NCBI GenBank assembly: GCA_036852015.1
Contig: JAANDG010000112.1
Location: 124,001-188,000, forward strand
Reading direction: 5' to 3'
Length of the DNA stretch: 64,000 nt
From: Pelodera strongyloides
Lineage: Eukaryota > Nematoda > Chromadorea > Rhabditida > Rhabditidae
Shown: piece after piece, positions 25,564 to 36,609 of the stretch
Numbering within the stretch: position 1 is the stretch's first letter
Layout: every line of letters begins with the position of its first letter
Made by a program: the position numbers and the translations under genes
Notes under the pieces: model-generated
Database searches by the model: none
What the model saw: the letters and a program-made list of their open reading frames with translations, nothing else
Told to the model about the DNA's origin: nothing

Positions 25564-25815
25564 AATTTCAAAGTGGCACGGCACGTGGTTTTGTGAAACT
25601 TGTGCTAAGCAAAAGTATACTTTCTACTTGTTGTGCCTAACGGACCGAACGGGCATTTACGCTTTTGTGCTACTGTAGAGTGCAAGGTTAGTTGGAAAAT
25701 AGTAATTTTGAAGTGGTACGGCACGTGGTTCGTAAAACTTGTGCAAAGCAAACCTATTGGTTCTATTTGTTGTGCCTGCCGGACCAATGTACGCTTTTGT
25801 GCTACTGTAAACAGC
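25545..25815. repeat. Two-copy ~130-bp direct repeat related to the CACGTGG MITEs
   Basis: Two units each contain TTAGTTGGAAAA(C/T)AGTAATTT, then AAGTGG(C/T)ACGGCACGTGGTT, a TTGTTGTGCCTG-like block and TACGCTTTTGTGCTACTGTA. The GG(T/C)ACGGCACGTGGTT core resembles the ends of the MITEs at 40.9, 54.8, 56.2 and 57.3 kb. Confidence 0.75.
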
Positions 25816-26470
25816 TCGACCAAGATAACACTAAATATGCACAGCCGCACGTTTAAACGAAAAATCCTGCGTACTAGCTATGCAGCGAAATACTGGCATA
25901 CTTTCTCCGAGTTTGAGCCTAAGCCCTAAGCCTATAAGGGCAGATCAAAGACTTCAGTCTTTATACATCGCCGGTCTGTAATGAATAATACTTCATAATT
26001 GTTAGAACAGATTCAGTGTGATTCTTATATATTTTTTCGTTTAATTGTATTCAGTTGGTATAATTAGAGTGTTAATTAGTTGGATGTACATGTGATGCTG
26101 TTTCTGCGGCAACAATGCGCATCATATCGCGTTGCTTGCTGCAGACTTTAAGTAGCAAATTTTAGAATAGATTCAGTGTGATTCTTATTTATTTTTCGCT
26201 TAATTTTATTCAGTTAATATAACTAGATTATTAATTAGTTTGGATGTATTCTCTCATCTGATGCTGTATCCTTTAATCTGACAATAACCACTGAAGCGAA
26301 TAGTTTTGTTAGGGAGTGCTAGTTTGCTCTTATAAGAAGCGTGTTGAGTCCAAAAGTTTTAGTGATACCGCAATAAATTTCTCTCTCAAAGTTCTAATAA
26401 AAATTATTTCATCGTCTTAGTTTTGAATTGTTGTGTTGATCTTAGTGTTTTGAAATCTTAGTGTTGAATG
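25816..26470. other. Non-coding stretch with a locally duplicated block
   Basis: The block AGATTCAGTGTGATTCTTAT plus TTAATTAGTT occurs twice, near 26,010-26,090 and 26,170-26,250. 26,290-26,420 is copy 2 of the dispersed repeat also at 9,985-10,140. No gene is seen. Confidence 0.5.
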
Positions 26471-26651
26471 AAAGCGAAATACTGGCTGATTTTTGAAACG
26501 CTTCGAGTACACCAGGATTCTTATGCAGCATATGCAAATGAACATAAATTTGAATAAAAAAAATCGAGCTAAATTCAACAAATTAGCATAAGTACGTTAG
26601 AAATCAGTTATCCATGATGCGTTTCAAAAACCGTCCGGTATTACCGTCCGG
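26471..26651. mobile_element. Degraded MITE, GCGAAATACCGG family
   Basis: The left arm GAAAGCGAAATACTGGCTGA and the right arm GCGTTTCAAAAACCGTCCGG are recognisable inverted repeats. The right terminus has been replaced by the start of the 51-bp minisatellite. The interior has CATATGCAAATGAACATAAA. Confidence 0.75.
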
Positions 26652-27372
26652 TACAAAAGTCCGTGTTTAAACTGAAACACAGATTGTCACAGTGTTTTGC
26701 AGTACGTGTTTAAACTGAAACACAGATTGTCACAGTGTTTTGCAGTACAAAAGCCCGTGTTTAAACTGAAACACAGGTTTCCACAGTGTTTTGCAGTAAA
26801 AAAGTCCGTGTTTAAACTGAAACACAAATTGCCACAGTGTTTTGCAGTACAAAAGTCCGTGTTTAAACTGAAACACAGATTGTCACAGTGCTTTGCAGTA
26901 AAAAAGTCCGTGTTTAAACTGAAACACAAGTTTCCACAGTGTTTTGCAGTAAAAAAGTCCGTGTTTAAACTGAAACACAACTTGCCACAGTGTTTTGCAG
27001 TAAAAAAGGTCGTGTTTAAACTGAAACACAGGTTGCCACAGTGCTTTGCAGTAAAAAAGGCCGTGTTTCAACCGAAAGACAGATTGTCACAGTGTTTTGC
27101 AGTAAAAAAGGCCGTGTTTAAACTGAAACACAAATTGCCACAGTGCTTTGCAGTAAAAAAGGCCGTGTTTAAACTGAAACACAAATTGCCACAGTGCTTT
27201 GCAGTACAAAAGGCCGTGTTTAAACTGAAACACAAATTGCCACAGTGCTTTGCAGTACAAAAGTCCGTGTTTCAACCGAAAGACAGATTGTCACAGTGTT
27301 TTGCAGTACAAAAGGTCGTGTTTAAACTGAAACACAGGTTGCCACAGTGCTTTGCAGTAAAAAAAATCCGTG
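26652..27372. repeat. 51-bp minisatellite, about 13-14 copies
   Basis: The unit is close to GTGTTTAAACTGAAACACA, then (A/G)(A/G)(T/G)T(T/G)(T/C)CACAGTGTTTTGC, AGTA(A/C)AAAAG and a variable (T/G)(T/C)C. Because 51 is a multiple of three, a 226-codon frame stays open on + (VFKLKH-(R/K)-LPQCFAVKK repeats) and others on -. Differences between units are mostly amino-acid changing and no start or splice context is evident, so I do not call a protein. GTGTTT and AAACAC within the unit can form a small hairpin. Confidence 0.9.
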
Positions 27373-28484
27373 TGTAAAAAAACCGTGTACTACTTATGAA
27401 ACATCGTGAGTTGGTCGCAGAATTCTTGCCACGACGTTTTCTTCCATAAAAGATTTGAGCAGACAATTGTTCTAGATACACGTTCAACTAGAAACATCGT
27501 GATTTGATAGGAGTAGTCTTTCTTTAACTAAACACAGTATTTTGATCATATTTGTAATTAATGGCACGATGTTTTCAACTATAAAACACTGTTTTCCCGA
27601 ATGTTGACGAGCGTTAGTATTATCTATTAATTAAACTCTGCGGCAGCTGCGCGCCTGAATTCATGGCCGTTTTGCAAGTTATCAAATATAATAACTCTCA
27701 TGATAGCAGCAGCTAAAACTTATAAAAAAATGAACTATCAATGTTAAGCTCTCACTGCGCTTCTCCTTATCCACACGAGCTAACGAATGACGACTACACA
27801 CCCTGGGTATATACAATTTATTTCAAAACAATCAAAAAGATCAAGAGAAGGTGAAAACTGTCAATGTAGGCAATAAGAATAACTACGGCAAAACAATAAA
27901 CGAATAAACTGACCAATGTTAAATGTTAACCTCAAACAACCAGCAATAAAAACACAAAACTATAAACACAGTGACCGGTAAATTGTAAAAAAACACGAAG
28001 TTACGATACAACGAACCTATCTGTGAAAGAATACATACAAAAACAACATGTCAAAAAAGAAAGATCGTATATACAATGGAGCCTATTTCAATGCAAATGC
28101 AAATCGTACATCAATATAATGCAACATAACAACACACTGGGATTGATGGCGATCTTGCGATATGCATAAAAACCAGGAATGTGCTTGGGTTTGGGTGTAA
28201 ACGCTGGGCGTAAAGTTACGGAATAACACTGCTCGACTTTCATAACGATCTAATTGTCGCCAATTATGAGTCGGTTAAAAAGCCATGTCACCCCATTATA
28301 AATTCCCAGTATTCTATCAAGCTGTGCTCTCAGTAATCGCTCATTTACGAAAGCTAATAAAGAATGAGGGATACATACGTACATTGGAAATACAACATAT
28401 TCAAAGAAAAAATCGAAATAAAGAAAAACTTACACAACTGTGATGTGAAGAAATGCAGTATGTACAGAACTAACTTAGGCCAAA
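27373..28484. other. AT-rich non-coding interval
   Basis: No gene, RNA or repeat could be supported. It lies downstream of the minus-strand RING-UBL gene and may include its 3' end. Confidence 0.4.
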
Positions 28485-28595
28485 CTAAGTCCACGGGGAC
28501 TCAATTCGAAAATAAGGTCCGTTGTTGAGTCCATTTTCGAGTAGGATGTCTTCCATCACATCAGTGAGTAGTGGAATGTGGACCATCTGGACCAG
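28485..28595 (-). other. Possible downstream (3' UTR or alternative) exon of the RING-UBL gene
   Basis: After a good minus-strand acceptor (ATTTTCCAG) a 111-nt frame is open to a stop, beginning LVQMVHIPLLTDVMED. The upstream coding exon already ends in a stop codon immediately followed by a donor-like GTACGT. This segment may therefore be a spliced 3' UTR exon, or the end of an isoform using another donor. Confidence 0.3.
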
Positions 28596-28884
28596 CTGGA
28601 AAATAAAACATTGAAGCATAACAACTAACCGTACAAGACGAAGACGACATAACAGAGCTTAGTAGTAGTAATGTCACTGCACTATCGGTGACGCACGAGA
28701 CAAAGATGTGACGTAATGCGAAATACGCTATTACGCACAATATCAATTACATTACGTAACGATAAAAGTTAAAGCTTTATGGTACAGTTGAGCTACTCCG
28801 GTGGGTTTCTTAGACAAGACAACTAAGGAACTAAGGCGTCGACCGCACGATAGAAAACGCAACTGATTCAAATTCAAAACGTAC

Positions 28885-31800
28885 CTAAGCGCGGGTGCGG
28901 AAAGGCAGTCCTCCCTGTTGGCGGGCGAGCAACTGAATCGTCACACCTCTTCCAATATTGTAGGAAGCAAGGGTGCGCTCATCATCATGCAGAGCCTGGC
29001 CTGCAAAAGGGGAACTAATGTACTAAATTCTTGCTGTACAGCATCTGATTGAGAGTGAATAAAATAGTTACATGTATCGCACATGTATTAGTGCAGTGTG
29101 CAATGTAAATTGTTTCAAACACTCCGACAATTTGTTGATTAATCGTTCTTACGTGTGTTGCCTACTCTATATAGAAACTTGTAGTAAAACTAAAAATTAT
29201 AAGAAAAATTTGGAAAAGGTGAACACGGGACTCATGGGAAACAAAATTCTACAAACATTGTTCAAGTTCAAATTTCACTACAAATTTCCCGTTTCACGCG
29301 ATAGAGATAAATTTCAAACAGAACATAGTTGTACAGTTCTACTCTCATAGAGTAGCAACCACCACATGCAAACCAACTAAATAACAATCTTTCAAAAAAT
29401 TACTAATTACTAAATTCTTACCTGAGAAATGAAGCAGCTGGTCGCAGACGGCGGTTCCATTGCAAACTTTGATCTCTTGCTTGAGAATAGCCACCTAAAG
29501 TTATGTCTATAAGTACCATAGGTACCATTCCAACGATACCATATACCATTCCAAATTTCATGCGAATGACTATGCAAGCAGAGCATAAATCTCGTCGGGA
29601 AATTCTAATATGTTTCCCGAAATTCTGTCTGTTTTTCACAATACGTTTCTGCTATATTTCTGGCAGCACTCCGAATTTGGTATGCCTAATATTCTAATCG
29701 CGACGGTGGTATGGGTCCTAGCTCAAAATCACCTTCCAACTATGCAATATGCTAATTTGGAAGGTAGTTTCATCGGTCAGTTCGTCAACGAGATTATGCC
29801 CAGTACGTAAGTAGAAACGCCCAACTACGTTTGCTGAAGAGTTCCACAACAAAGAAGCTCCGTTGCTCATTTCATAATACATTAGTACATAGAGTATAAG
29901 AAACAGGAAACAGAATGAACACGATATCGTTAATTTATTGATATTAGCGCGTCGCACTGGCATACTGCAAAAAAGGCAGATTCGCGGATCCGAACACTTC
30001 ATATATAAATTAACTAAACGCCCTAGCCTAGGTACTGGGTAAAATATTAGAAAATAAAAGTAAAAACTTGCTCACCGTATCAGTTCCTTTAACGTCGACT
30101 CGAATAGATTTTCCGGCGAAGTTGCGCACGAACACCGGGAAACGGTCATCGGCTGCGGGCTCAGAAGCTCCAGCCTGGATTATTTCAATTAAATATTATA
30201 TACTAGGAAAAATACATGAACAAAAGGTCAGACATAAATTCATTCAAAACCCGCGAAAAAATGCGGCTGACTACTAAAACAATTGACTTTTGTATGTACT
30301 GTAGACAGTTGCAAAGTAAGAGAAACAAAGCAAAAGCTACACACGATTTCTTAGTTTTCACTTCGAAGTGAAGGTGAAGTTAGAAGTAACAAAATAACGA
30401 CGAGCACGACTAATAACAGAAGATATGGATCAGATCAATACATCTATCTGAGTAATGATATAGTGACCGACTAAAAGCTATTTTTGTAATTGTAACAAAA
30501 CGTACGGTTCTGACACCGCCAACTGGAGCAGGACGGCGTGCATTGTCGTCTTGCAAGAAAAGTTCCTCCATCTGTCTCGCAGTCAACTAGAATACATTTT
30601 TAATGGAATTAATGAATTACCGACCGAAAATAGAATACTTCTAATAAGGACACACATATAGAATAGCTTCAGCATAAAGGGGTTCTGCCAACAAACCAGA
30701 AAAGGAGCTCAAAAGGAAAAAAAACAATGCAAAGAAAAGAGGAAATTTCTCAAACATTACAAACAAATCAAAAATAAAGCACTTACATTGACTTCTCCAC
30801 GCTGCAGGCGACGGTAGGCTTCACCCTCACGATGAGCGACTGAAAAAAAGAAAACATTGTAAACAATACCAACCATACTTGATTTAGCAACACATGGAGG
30901 AGTTTTCTGAGTCAGTCCTTGGTACTGGTACCACGGCGACCAAAATTTTCAGGACATGGGCAAATGTTAAAAAGCGGTCGAGGTGATTGTGATCATAAAT
31001 ATCCCAGGCTAAATATCGGATATCAACCCACAGCCACGGAAGATAAACCGAGCAATGCATTGGAAATGTGTATCAGTGTATCTTCGATCTTAATCTTAGG
31101 GTCAATTAAAAATTAAAATTTGGAGCGGCTTGACAAAAAAAGAAGAGGTAAGGTGATGATCGGACCTGCGGGAAGTCCCACAGTCCCACAGTCTAAAAAT
31201 CATTCTGCGAACCTCCAAAAACTTGAAATAAATCACAAACAAAGGAACTTACTCTCCAAATCGTGCGCCACTTTGAACTGTCCAGTCTTGCTGTAGGACC
31301 CATTGCACGTGCCGCATCGTCTGTATTTAAAATAAGAAAAATAAAGAGATAGAGGGCTTCGAACACCACCGAATAATAAGAAAGCATACTCGCAATCAGA
31401 TCACAATGTTATACCATCGACACAAGGACAAACCACATTGCCTAGAGCAAACGTGGATTGTGAACACAGACACACGGAGTGAACAAAAGCAAGAATAGGA
31501 CTCACCCGCTCATTTTGCAGCACTGTTCACACATCGAATGAGCACACTCTGGAATCACGTGAGGACGAACCGTACGACCATCATCTGCAATAATAACACC
31601 AATAAAGAGAATTCATTCAGGCTGAGTTGAGATGGACCAGAACAATGTTTAAGAGTTATACTATCATTTATGCAAGCAAAAGTATCAGCAATTTGGGTCG
31701 ACGACCTTGTTAGTCAGTCAATAAGCGAACGGGAACAACGGAGGAGGGAGTGGAATGCATGCAACTTCGCTCCCACTGCACTCTGGTTCGTTCACTATTT

Positions 31801-31917
31801 GCACAAATATGTCATATGTCATTTTCGAAGTCCGGCCCTATTCTGGAATGCTCCGAGGGAAAACTGAAGACAAAACCTACATTCCTCCTTGCAAATCGGA
31901 CAAGAGGGGCGCGGCAT
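28885..31917 (-). CDS. RING-finger protein with C-terminal ubiquitin-like domain (201 aa)
   Basis: Eight exons: 31917-31881, 31584-31506, 31320-31253, 30839-30787, 30586-30506, 30174-30076, 29494-29422, 29000-28885, totalling 606 nt in frame with GT-AG sites. The RING is C3HC4, with ligands C6, C9, C26, H28, C31, C34, C41 and C44 (CPICKEEYDG, then PECAHSMCEQCC, then CGTC), as in ubiquitin E3 ligases. Residues 60-115 are a linker with charged segments. Residues 118-194 align end to end with ubiquitin (FPVFVRNFAGKSIRVDVKGT, LHFSGQALHDERTLASYNIG). They end in ARQQGG followed by LPFRTRA and a TAG stop. The position of ubiquitin Lys48 is Gln here. The start is the first ATG after an acceptor at 31,931; an upstream coding exon is possible. 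The role as an E3 with a built-in, perhaps processable modifier is inferred. Confidence 0.88.
29610..29815. repeat. Dispersed repeat, copy 2 (partner at 13.89 kb)
   Basis: It lies in the intron between 29,494 and 30,076 of the RING-UBL gene and is collinear with 13,890-14,090. Confidence 0.7.
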
Positions 31918-32399
31918 CCTTCCACACACGCTGAAACTAAAACAGTTAACAAACAACGAAGACCCAATACATGTCAGACAGACATAAAAGAGCCCCTGGC
32001 ACCAAAAAAGAGACATAAGGAGATCCAAAGGTAGGAGTGTAGGAGTTCCAATGGAAATATGGAAACAATAAACACCACAACAATGATAACAGCAACAAAA
32101 ACAAATAAATTGAAAACGCTACAATAGGACGACAACAACAATACCTAAACCTAAACAAGAAGTCGCTCAAGGAAAAGGAGATATGTTGCACCAGAAAACA
32201 AAGACAACATGGAAAGGATTGGAAAGGACAGCTTATATAACACAATGGAAGCTAGCAGGGGAACACAAACGCTCACTCACGCTACACTGTGCGCAATCGC
32301 AATGAGACCGTCGAAAGGGCGACTGAAGGAAGGGCAAGTGGGAAACATGGAGCCCGCGCAATCAATAATCACTCGTCAACCCGTAACCGATCAATACTA

Positions 32400-33000
32400 G
32401 CCGCGCACGCGCCGCTGTGAAATAAAAAAAGGGGGTGGAGTCCAGACCGCCGCGCGGCGCCTGTGTGAACTCTCACTGGTGCTACTGCCGTTGGGGGGGG
32501 GCACCAAATTTTTTTTGGAAAGGGCTAGCCGATCGAGCTTAAACTTCACCCAGATGGATAACAGGCCATGCCGAATCGATCTACGATATCAGTATTATCA
32601 AATTATCGATTTATTGATTTTTTTTTTCAAAATTTTTTCAGCTCCAAAAAGGGTTCTGGTCACCCAATTTCGCTGAACCTTCTTCCCAAGGGGGTAGCTG
32701 ACCCTACACTGATTACTAACAATCGATCTAAGCCAAAATGTTCAGTCAAATCATCTATTTATTGATTTTCCGTCTTCAGGGGTACACCCGGCTAGTCGTA
32801 AACCACAATCAATCAGTAGAATTTAAAGAATAGGCACTTTGACGTGCACCCAGTACGTGCACCCATAATGATAGATACTATTTTTTAGGCTTACAATTAG
32901 AAGCGTGTACAGTACATGGATAAAGGAAGTTGAGCAGTAACATAACAGGGACACACAAGAACTCATTCGGAGTCTAGTCCGTCCGCGGCGTTTGTTTGAA
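32400..33000. promoter_or_regulatory. CpG-rich start region between divergent genes (inferred)
   Basis: 32,400-32,480 is the most CpG-rich non-repeat sequence nearby (CCGCGCACGCGCCGC, CCGCCGCGCGGCGCC). It lies upstream of the minus-strand RING-UBL gene and the + transcripts at 33.5 kb onward, at the point where + strand A-richness changes to T-richness. This suggests a bidirectional start region. No TATA box or initiator was assigned. Confidence 0.4.
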
Positions 33001-33131
33001 AATTATATTCGCTAAGCTAAACTACAAACTACATTTTCTCGCTCTCTGGTGCCTCCTTGTTCGCTGTGCTCTTTCTCTCTATTTCACATTTATCGAATTA
33101 TTTATTGATTTCTCAGGATCAATTTTTTTAT

Positions 33132-33413
33132 GGGGTTTCCATGTATGCGATTCGCACCTGCGAAAATGTCAAACCGCTGTCCATGTTCAAGTCATTTTAC
33201 ATGCATGTCAACTGCCTACCGTAACCCATGCGAATCGCACGTTTGACATGGTCCTGCAGCGAAAGTGTATCAGATCCATACTAGATCCATACTATTTTGA
33301 AATAGATCCATACTAAATCCAAAATCGCTGCGGGACCCTGTCATTTACATCGACTCAAACATGGACAGCGGTTTGACATTTTCGCAGGTGCGAATCGCAA
33401 ACATGGAAACCCC
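33132..33413. mobile_element. Foldback MITE with ~60-bp near-perfect arms
   Basis: The left arm starts GGGGTTTCCATGT and continues GCGATTCGCACCTGCG and TGTCAAACCGCTGTCCATGT. The right arm is the reverse complement with only one or two mismatches. About 165 bp lie between, including a tandem AGATCCATACTA motif. It is non-coding. Confidence 0.9.
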
Positions 33414-33494
33414 ATTAGTCCCGTGCAGATTTTTGCACACGGACGGTTCAAAATTAATAATTTCAGGCCCCGCCCACTAATTATACTCAAGTTT

Positions 33495-34370
33495 GCTTGT
33501 TTTGGTTCAGCATGTACCACTTTCTGTTGTATCTTTGATTATATATCTTTGGTTACATAGGTTACCTTTGTATGCCGCAGTATTTTACGCATTTTCTTTG
33601 ATTGCCTCATTTTTACGACGATATTTTCAGATTCCGACCTTGTCTCGGTTTCGAAAATTTCCGGTCCAAGTTACGAGGGACCGTCGGAGTGGATTCGTTC
33701 GTCGTGCTTGACCAACACCAGCTCCAACAATCATCCCGATAGTCTTTTTGGTCAGTTAGTTATATTTTCCGGTCTTATATCTTTTGCAAGACGAAACCAC
33801 GGACCGTGCATTGTCCAGATTGAGTTCACATCAAGTTTTATGATTTAGGGCTGCTGTATGCTTATCGTTGTGTGTCTGTTTGCTTTCTGGTTTATCATTT
33901 AACCTTTTTTTTATTTTAGCTTTACTCCCCTGTTGGCCACCCTGGTATGGCCGTATGACTCTCGCTCGTATGAAGTTCCCGATGTCAGCAATTGGTTCGA
34001 ATACCTGGTTCTCCCCACCTCCAAGTGCTCGGAGTGTTGAACAACCAGTTTTTGTATGAGGTGAGTTAAGCATTTTATTAGTATTATCATTTTTCGCTTA
34101 ATGTACTGAGTGCTGACTCGGAGCTGGATATCGGGTGAGGACGGCTCTAGCGTGTGTTGTTGCATACGACCACCGGGTTTCAGCGTTCTGCCTGAAGTTT
34201 TTCTAATTCATTTTTAACCGAACCTGTTTTAGTCGTTCCCTCTGCGCCTTGCCTGGCTCGCACTGGATTCGACTGTTTCCTTGTTCTGCCCATGTCCAGG
34301 ATTACGTCCGCGAAGCTGCTGGATGTCGCGCCACGGCTCTTTTGTATCTTCTCATCGTTGAGAATGTAAG
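33495..34370 (+). other. Upstream exon-like segments of the 34.6-kb gene
   Basis: Segments with good splice sites: about 33,496-33,548, about 33,631-33,751 (acceptor ATATTTTCAG, donor GTCAGT), about 33,922-34,060 (donor GTGAGT) and about 34,234-34,367 (acceptor TGTTTTAG, donor GTAAGT). Each has an open frame, but no single frame runs through all of them into the ATG at 34,606. A frame starting at the ATG that ends the 33.9-kb segment runs through the 34.2-kb segment (containing AHVQDYVREAAGCRATALLY). It could join the exon at 34,879 in phase if the 34.49-kb exon were skipped. They are most simply 5' UTR or alternative first exons. Confidence 0.35.
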
Positions 34371-34605
34371 TTATCCTCAAAATACAACTTGTAAATGTTG
34401 AATGTATTACCCAAACGGTGATCTATGTCTTAAAGATTCACCATAGAACTTTGCTGTTTTGCAATTCGACTGAGCTTATTCTCTATCTTTAGGTATCCAG
34501 GCGACCTTAAACCTACCGCGACCGATAGTACCTGTGACAGTCGGAGTCGCATGTCGTAATTGATGCAAGCCCATCGACCGACATCTCTCGTGATTTCTTT
34601 TCAAG

Positions 34606-35854
34606 ATGGGAAACGGCAGTGGTCAGCGGTCTGCTCATTTGCACGTGTTTGAGGTGATTATTTGTTTTCTTTCTACCGTAACATATTGGCTGTGCAAACC
34701 GAGGGTTTGAACAGGCGGAATATAATCCGTTCTCTTTTCCTATCCGTTCTATACGTACTGGCTCCTAGTTCCTAGTATTAAGGGAAAGGTTATGAAGCCA
34801 TAAACAAAATTTTATCCTGTGGGTGGTTTAGTTAATTGTCATCTTATTTGTCAACATTTTCTTAGTTCACTATTTTAGCATGTTGGATGGATAGCGTTCG
34901 AGCATGGGATGGAGTCTCCAAGCAAGCTATCGGCCGGTGTTCGGCACACGCTCTGGGAATTCTTGTTTACGTGGTTCTGTCTCCAGTTTGATGCTAAATG
35001 GAATGGACCTGAGCTTCTGTCTACCCAATCCGTGTCAAATGTATGTTTTATATGATTTCTTAATCTTTTAGAGTGAGAGTGACATAGTTTCCCTGTCCGT
35101 GGATTTTTAACGGCCCACATGTTAGCTAACCGTGGTAGGGATAGGGATGTAGACTAATTTGATGACTGACGACTTATGGTGGATTATGATCATGTAATGC
35201 CATTATGTTTCACTAAGGTTACAAGTCGCGCTACCGGAAATTATGAACTTAATCTGAAACCTTGTCGGTTCGTAGTTTTACGCACCAGATTACGCACAGA
35301 AATTCACACGTTGTTCATGTTTCCAGTTTCCGTGAATGACATTATTTGAACTTTACATTTTAGAATTGGATCGGTTTCTTGGAATTGTGGATGATGACCG
35401 GGGGATACGCTCGACATGGCGACAGCGGACTGCAGCTCGTCCGGACATTGGTATTGGCCGAATTACTCTACCGCCGGATGTATCCTGTTTCTCCAAACCA
35501 ACATAAAGGTATGCATTCTAGTATTCAGTATTGTTTTGTGACTGTGACCCGGATGGTCAAAATGAGTAGCTGGTGTGAAAGCGGTGGACCTTCGTGTGTG
35601 GAATCTGAATTGGCTTGTCCGAGGTTCAGATTCAATTCAGGCGTTTGCCTTGTTCTTTATAGACGTAGTATATCTGCACTTCATACCTAATCAATCATTA
35701 TTTAGGTTTGCACGTCTGTTGGAAGCAAAGTCAACAAGAGGCGGAGATTCCTGCCAGGCAGCTGATTGAGCTGGTCATCCTACCGCATGGGCATTCACCC
35801 AACAACGCCCGTATGCCCCATACTTCAGACTCCAGTGGGCACCATCATCCTTAG
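34606..35854 (+). CDS. Unknown 167-aa protein, possible N-myristoylation signal
   Basis: Four exons join with consistent phases: 34606-34653, 34879-35040, 35364-35508 and 35706-35854 (504 nt including the stop). The acceptors and donors are good, and an in-frame TGA lies 15 nt before the ATG. The N-terminus MGNGSGQRS fits an N-myristoylation consensus. The middle (HVGWIAFEHGMESPSK, FLFTWFCLQFDAKW, NWIGFLELWMMTGGYARHG) is rich in Trp and Phe, with Leu/Val-rich helix-like parts. The C-terminal 40 residues are hydrophilic and end in SDSSGHHHP. I recognise no family. Support comes from 167 open codons across three phase-correct junctions. An A-rich stretch follows the stop, and GTAAAT immediately follows the TAG. 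It could still be a chance frame in a spliced non-coding RNA. Confidence 0.45.
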
Positions 35855-36600
35855 GTAAATATAAAAAATAAAAAAAAAATAAAAAATAAACAACCAAAAA
35901 AACCAAAAAAAAAGAACTTGGTAAAAAAAAAAAACAAGAAAAGAAAACTTAGCCATACCCAAGAAGAAGGGTTTGGTAGAAAAAAAGAAGGGCAGCTAGG
36001 CTTCAAATTGATTTGGTATTTGGTATTTTAAACGAATGAAAGTTTAATCAGGGTTTGAAGCCTTGCTGTACCTTTTTAAAACATAATAATAAAAAAAGAA
36101 GAGCAAAAAATATAAAGGCTCGAAACTATGAATGAATTGATTTTATTCACAAAAGATCCTACGGGACACCTGTGCTATGATTTCTCTGTGCAAATTGTAT
36201 CAGTTGTTATCTAACTATAACTTTGAGATAATGAGATACCGCGTACCACTAGAGGTTCGAGCGGCTGTGTTTGTTTGTAGTTGTAGTGTAATTATGTAAT
36301 TTGTGAGGCGGTTCCTTAGTTTGCTGATGGCTTGTTAGTTGATCGCTTAGCAGCGATCTGTAGATCTTCGTAAAGAGATTAATGTTTTAGTCGATATGTC
36401 GGTAAACTGGCATGGTCTGGATTGTTCCCCATGTGACCATTACTTAATGATTTGAATCACACGTTGAGTCTACTTTAGTTAGTTTCCCATTGTGCGCTCG
36501 CTTGCGTGCTTTAACAAGTATGTTTTAATGCGGGCTTTTGCCTCGAAGTTCGCATTGAACCAGCTTGAAACTTTCTTGTTTGAAGAACAGCGACTAGTTT
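35855..36600. other. A-rich tract then featureless spacer
   Basis: 35,860-35,940 is nearly all A with AATAAA-like strings and may hold the polyadenylation signal of the gene that ends at 35,854. The rest has no recognisable feature. Confidence 0.4.
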
Positions 36601-36609
36601 GCGCCTTTC

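Noticed and set aside
26697..27377. 226-codon repeat protein (VFKLKH units)
   Set aside because: It is an automatic result of a 51-bp repeat without stops. Most differences between units change amino acids, minus-strand frames are open too, and there is no promoter or splice context.
33990..34030. tRNA B-box-like GGTTCGAATAC
   Set aside because: There is no A-box at the right distance and no cloverleaf, and it lies inside an exon-like segment.
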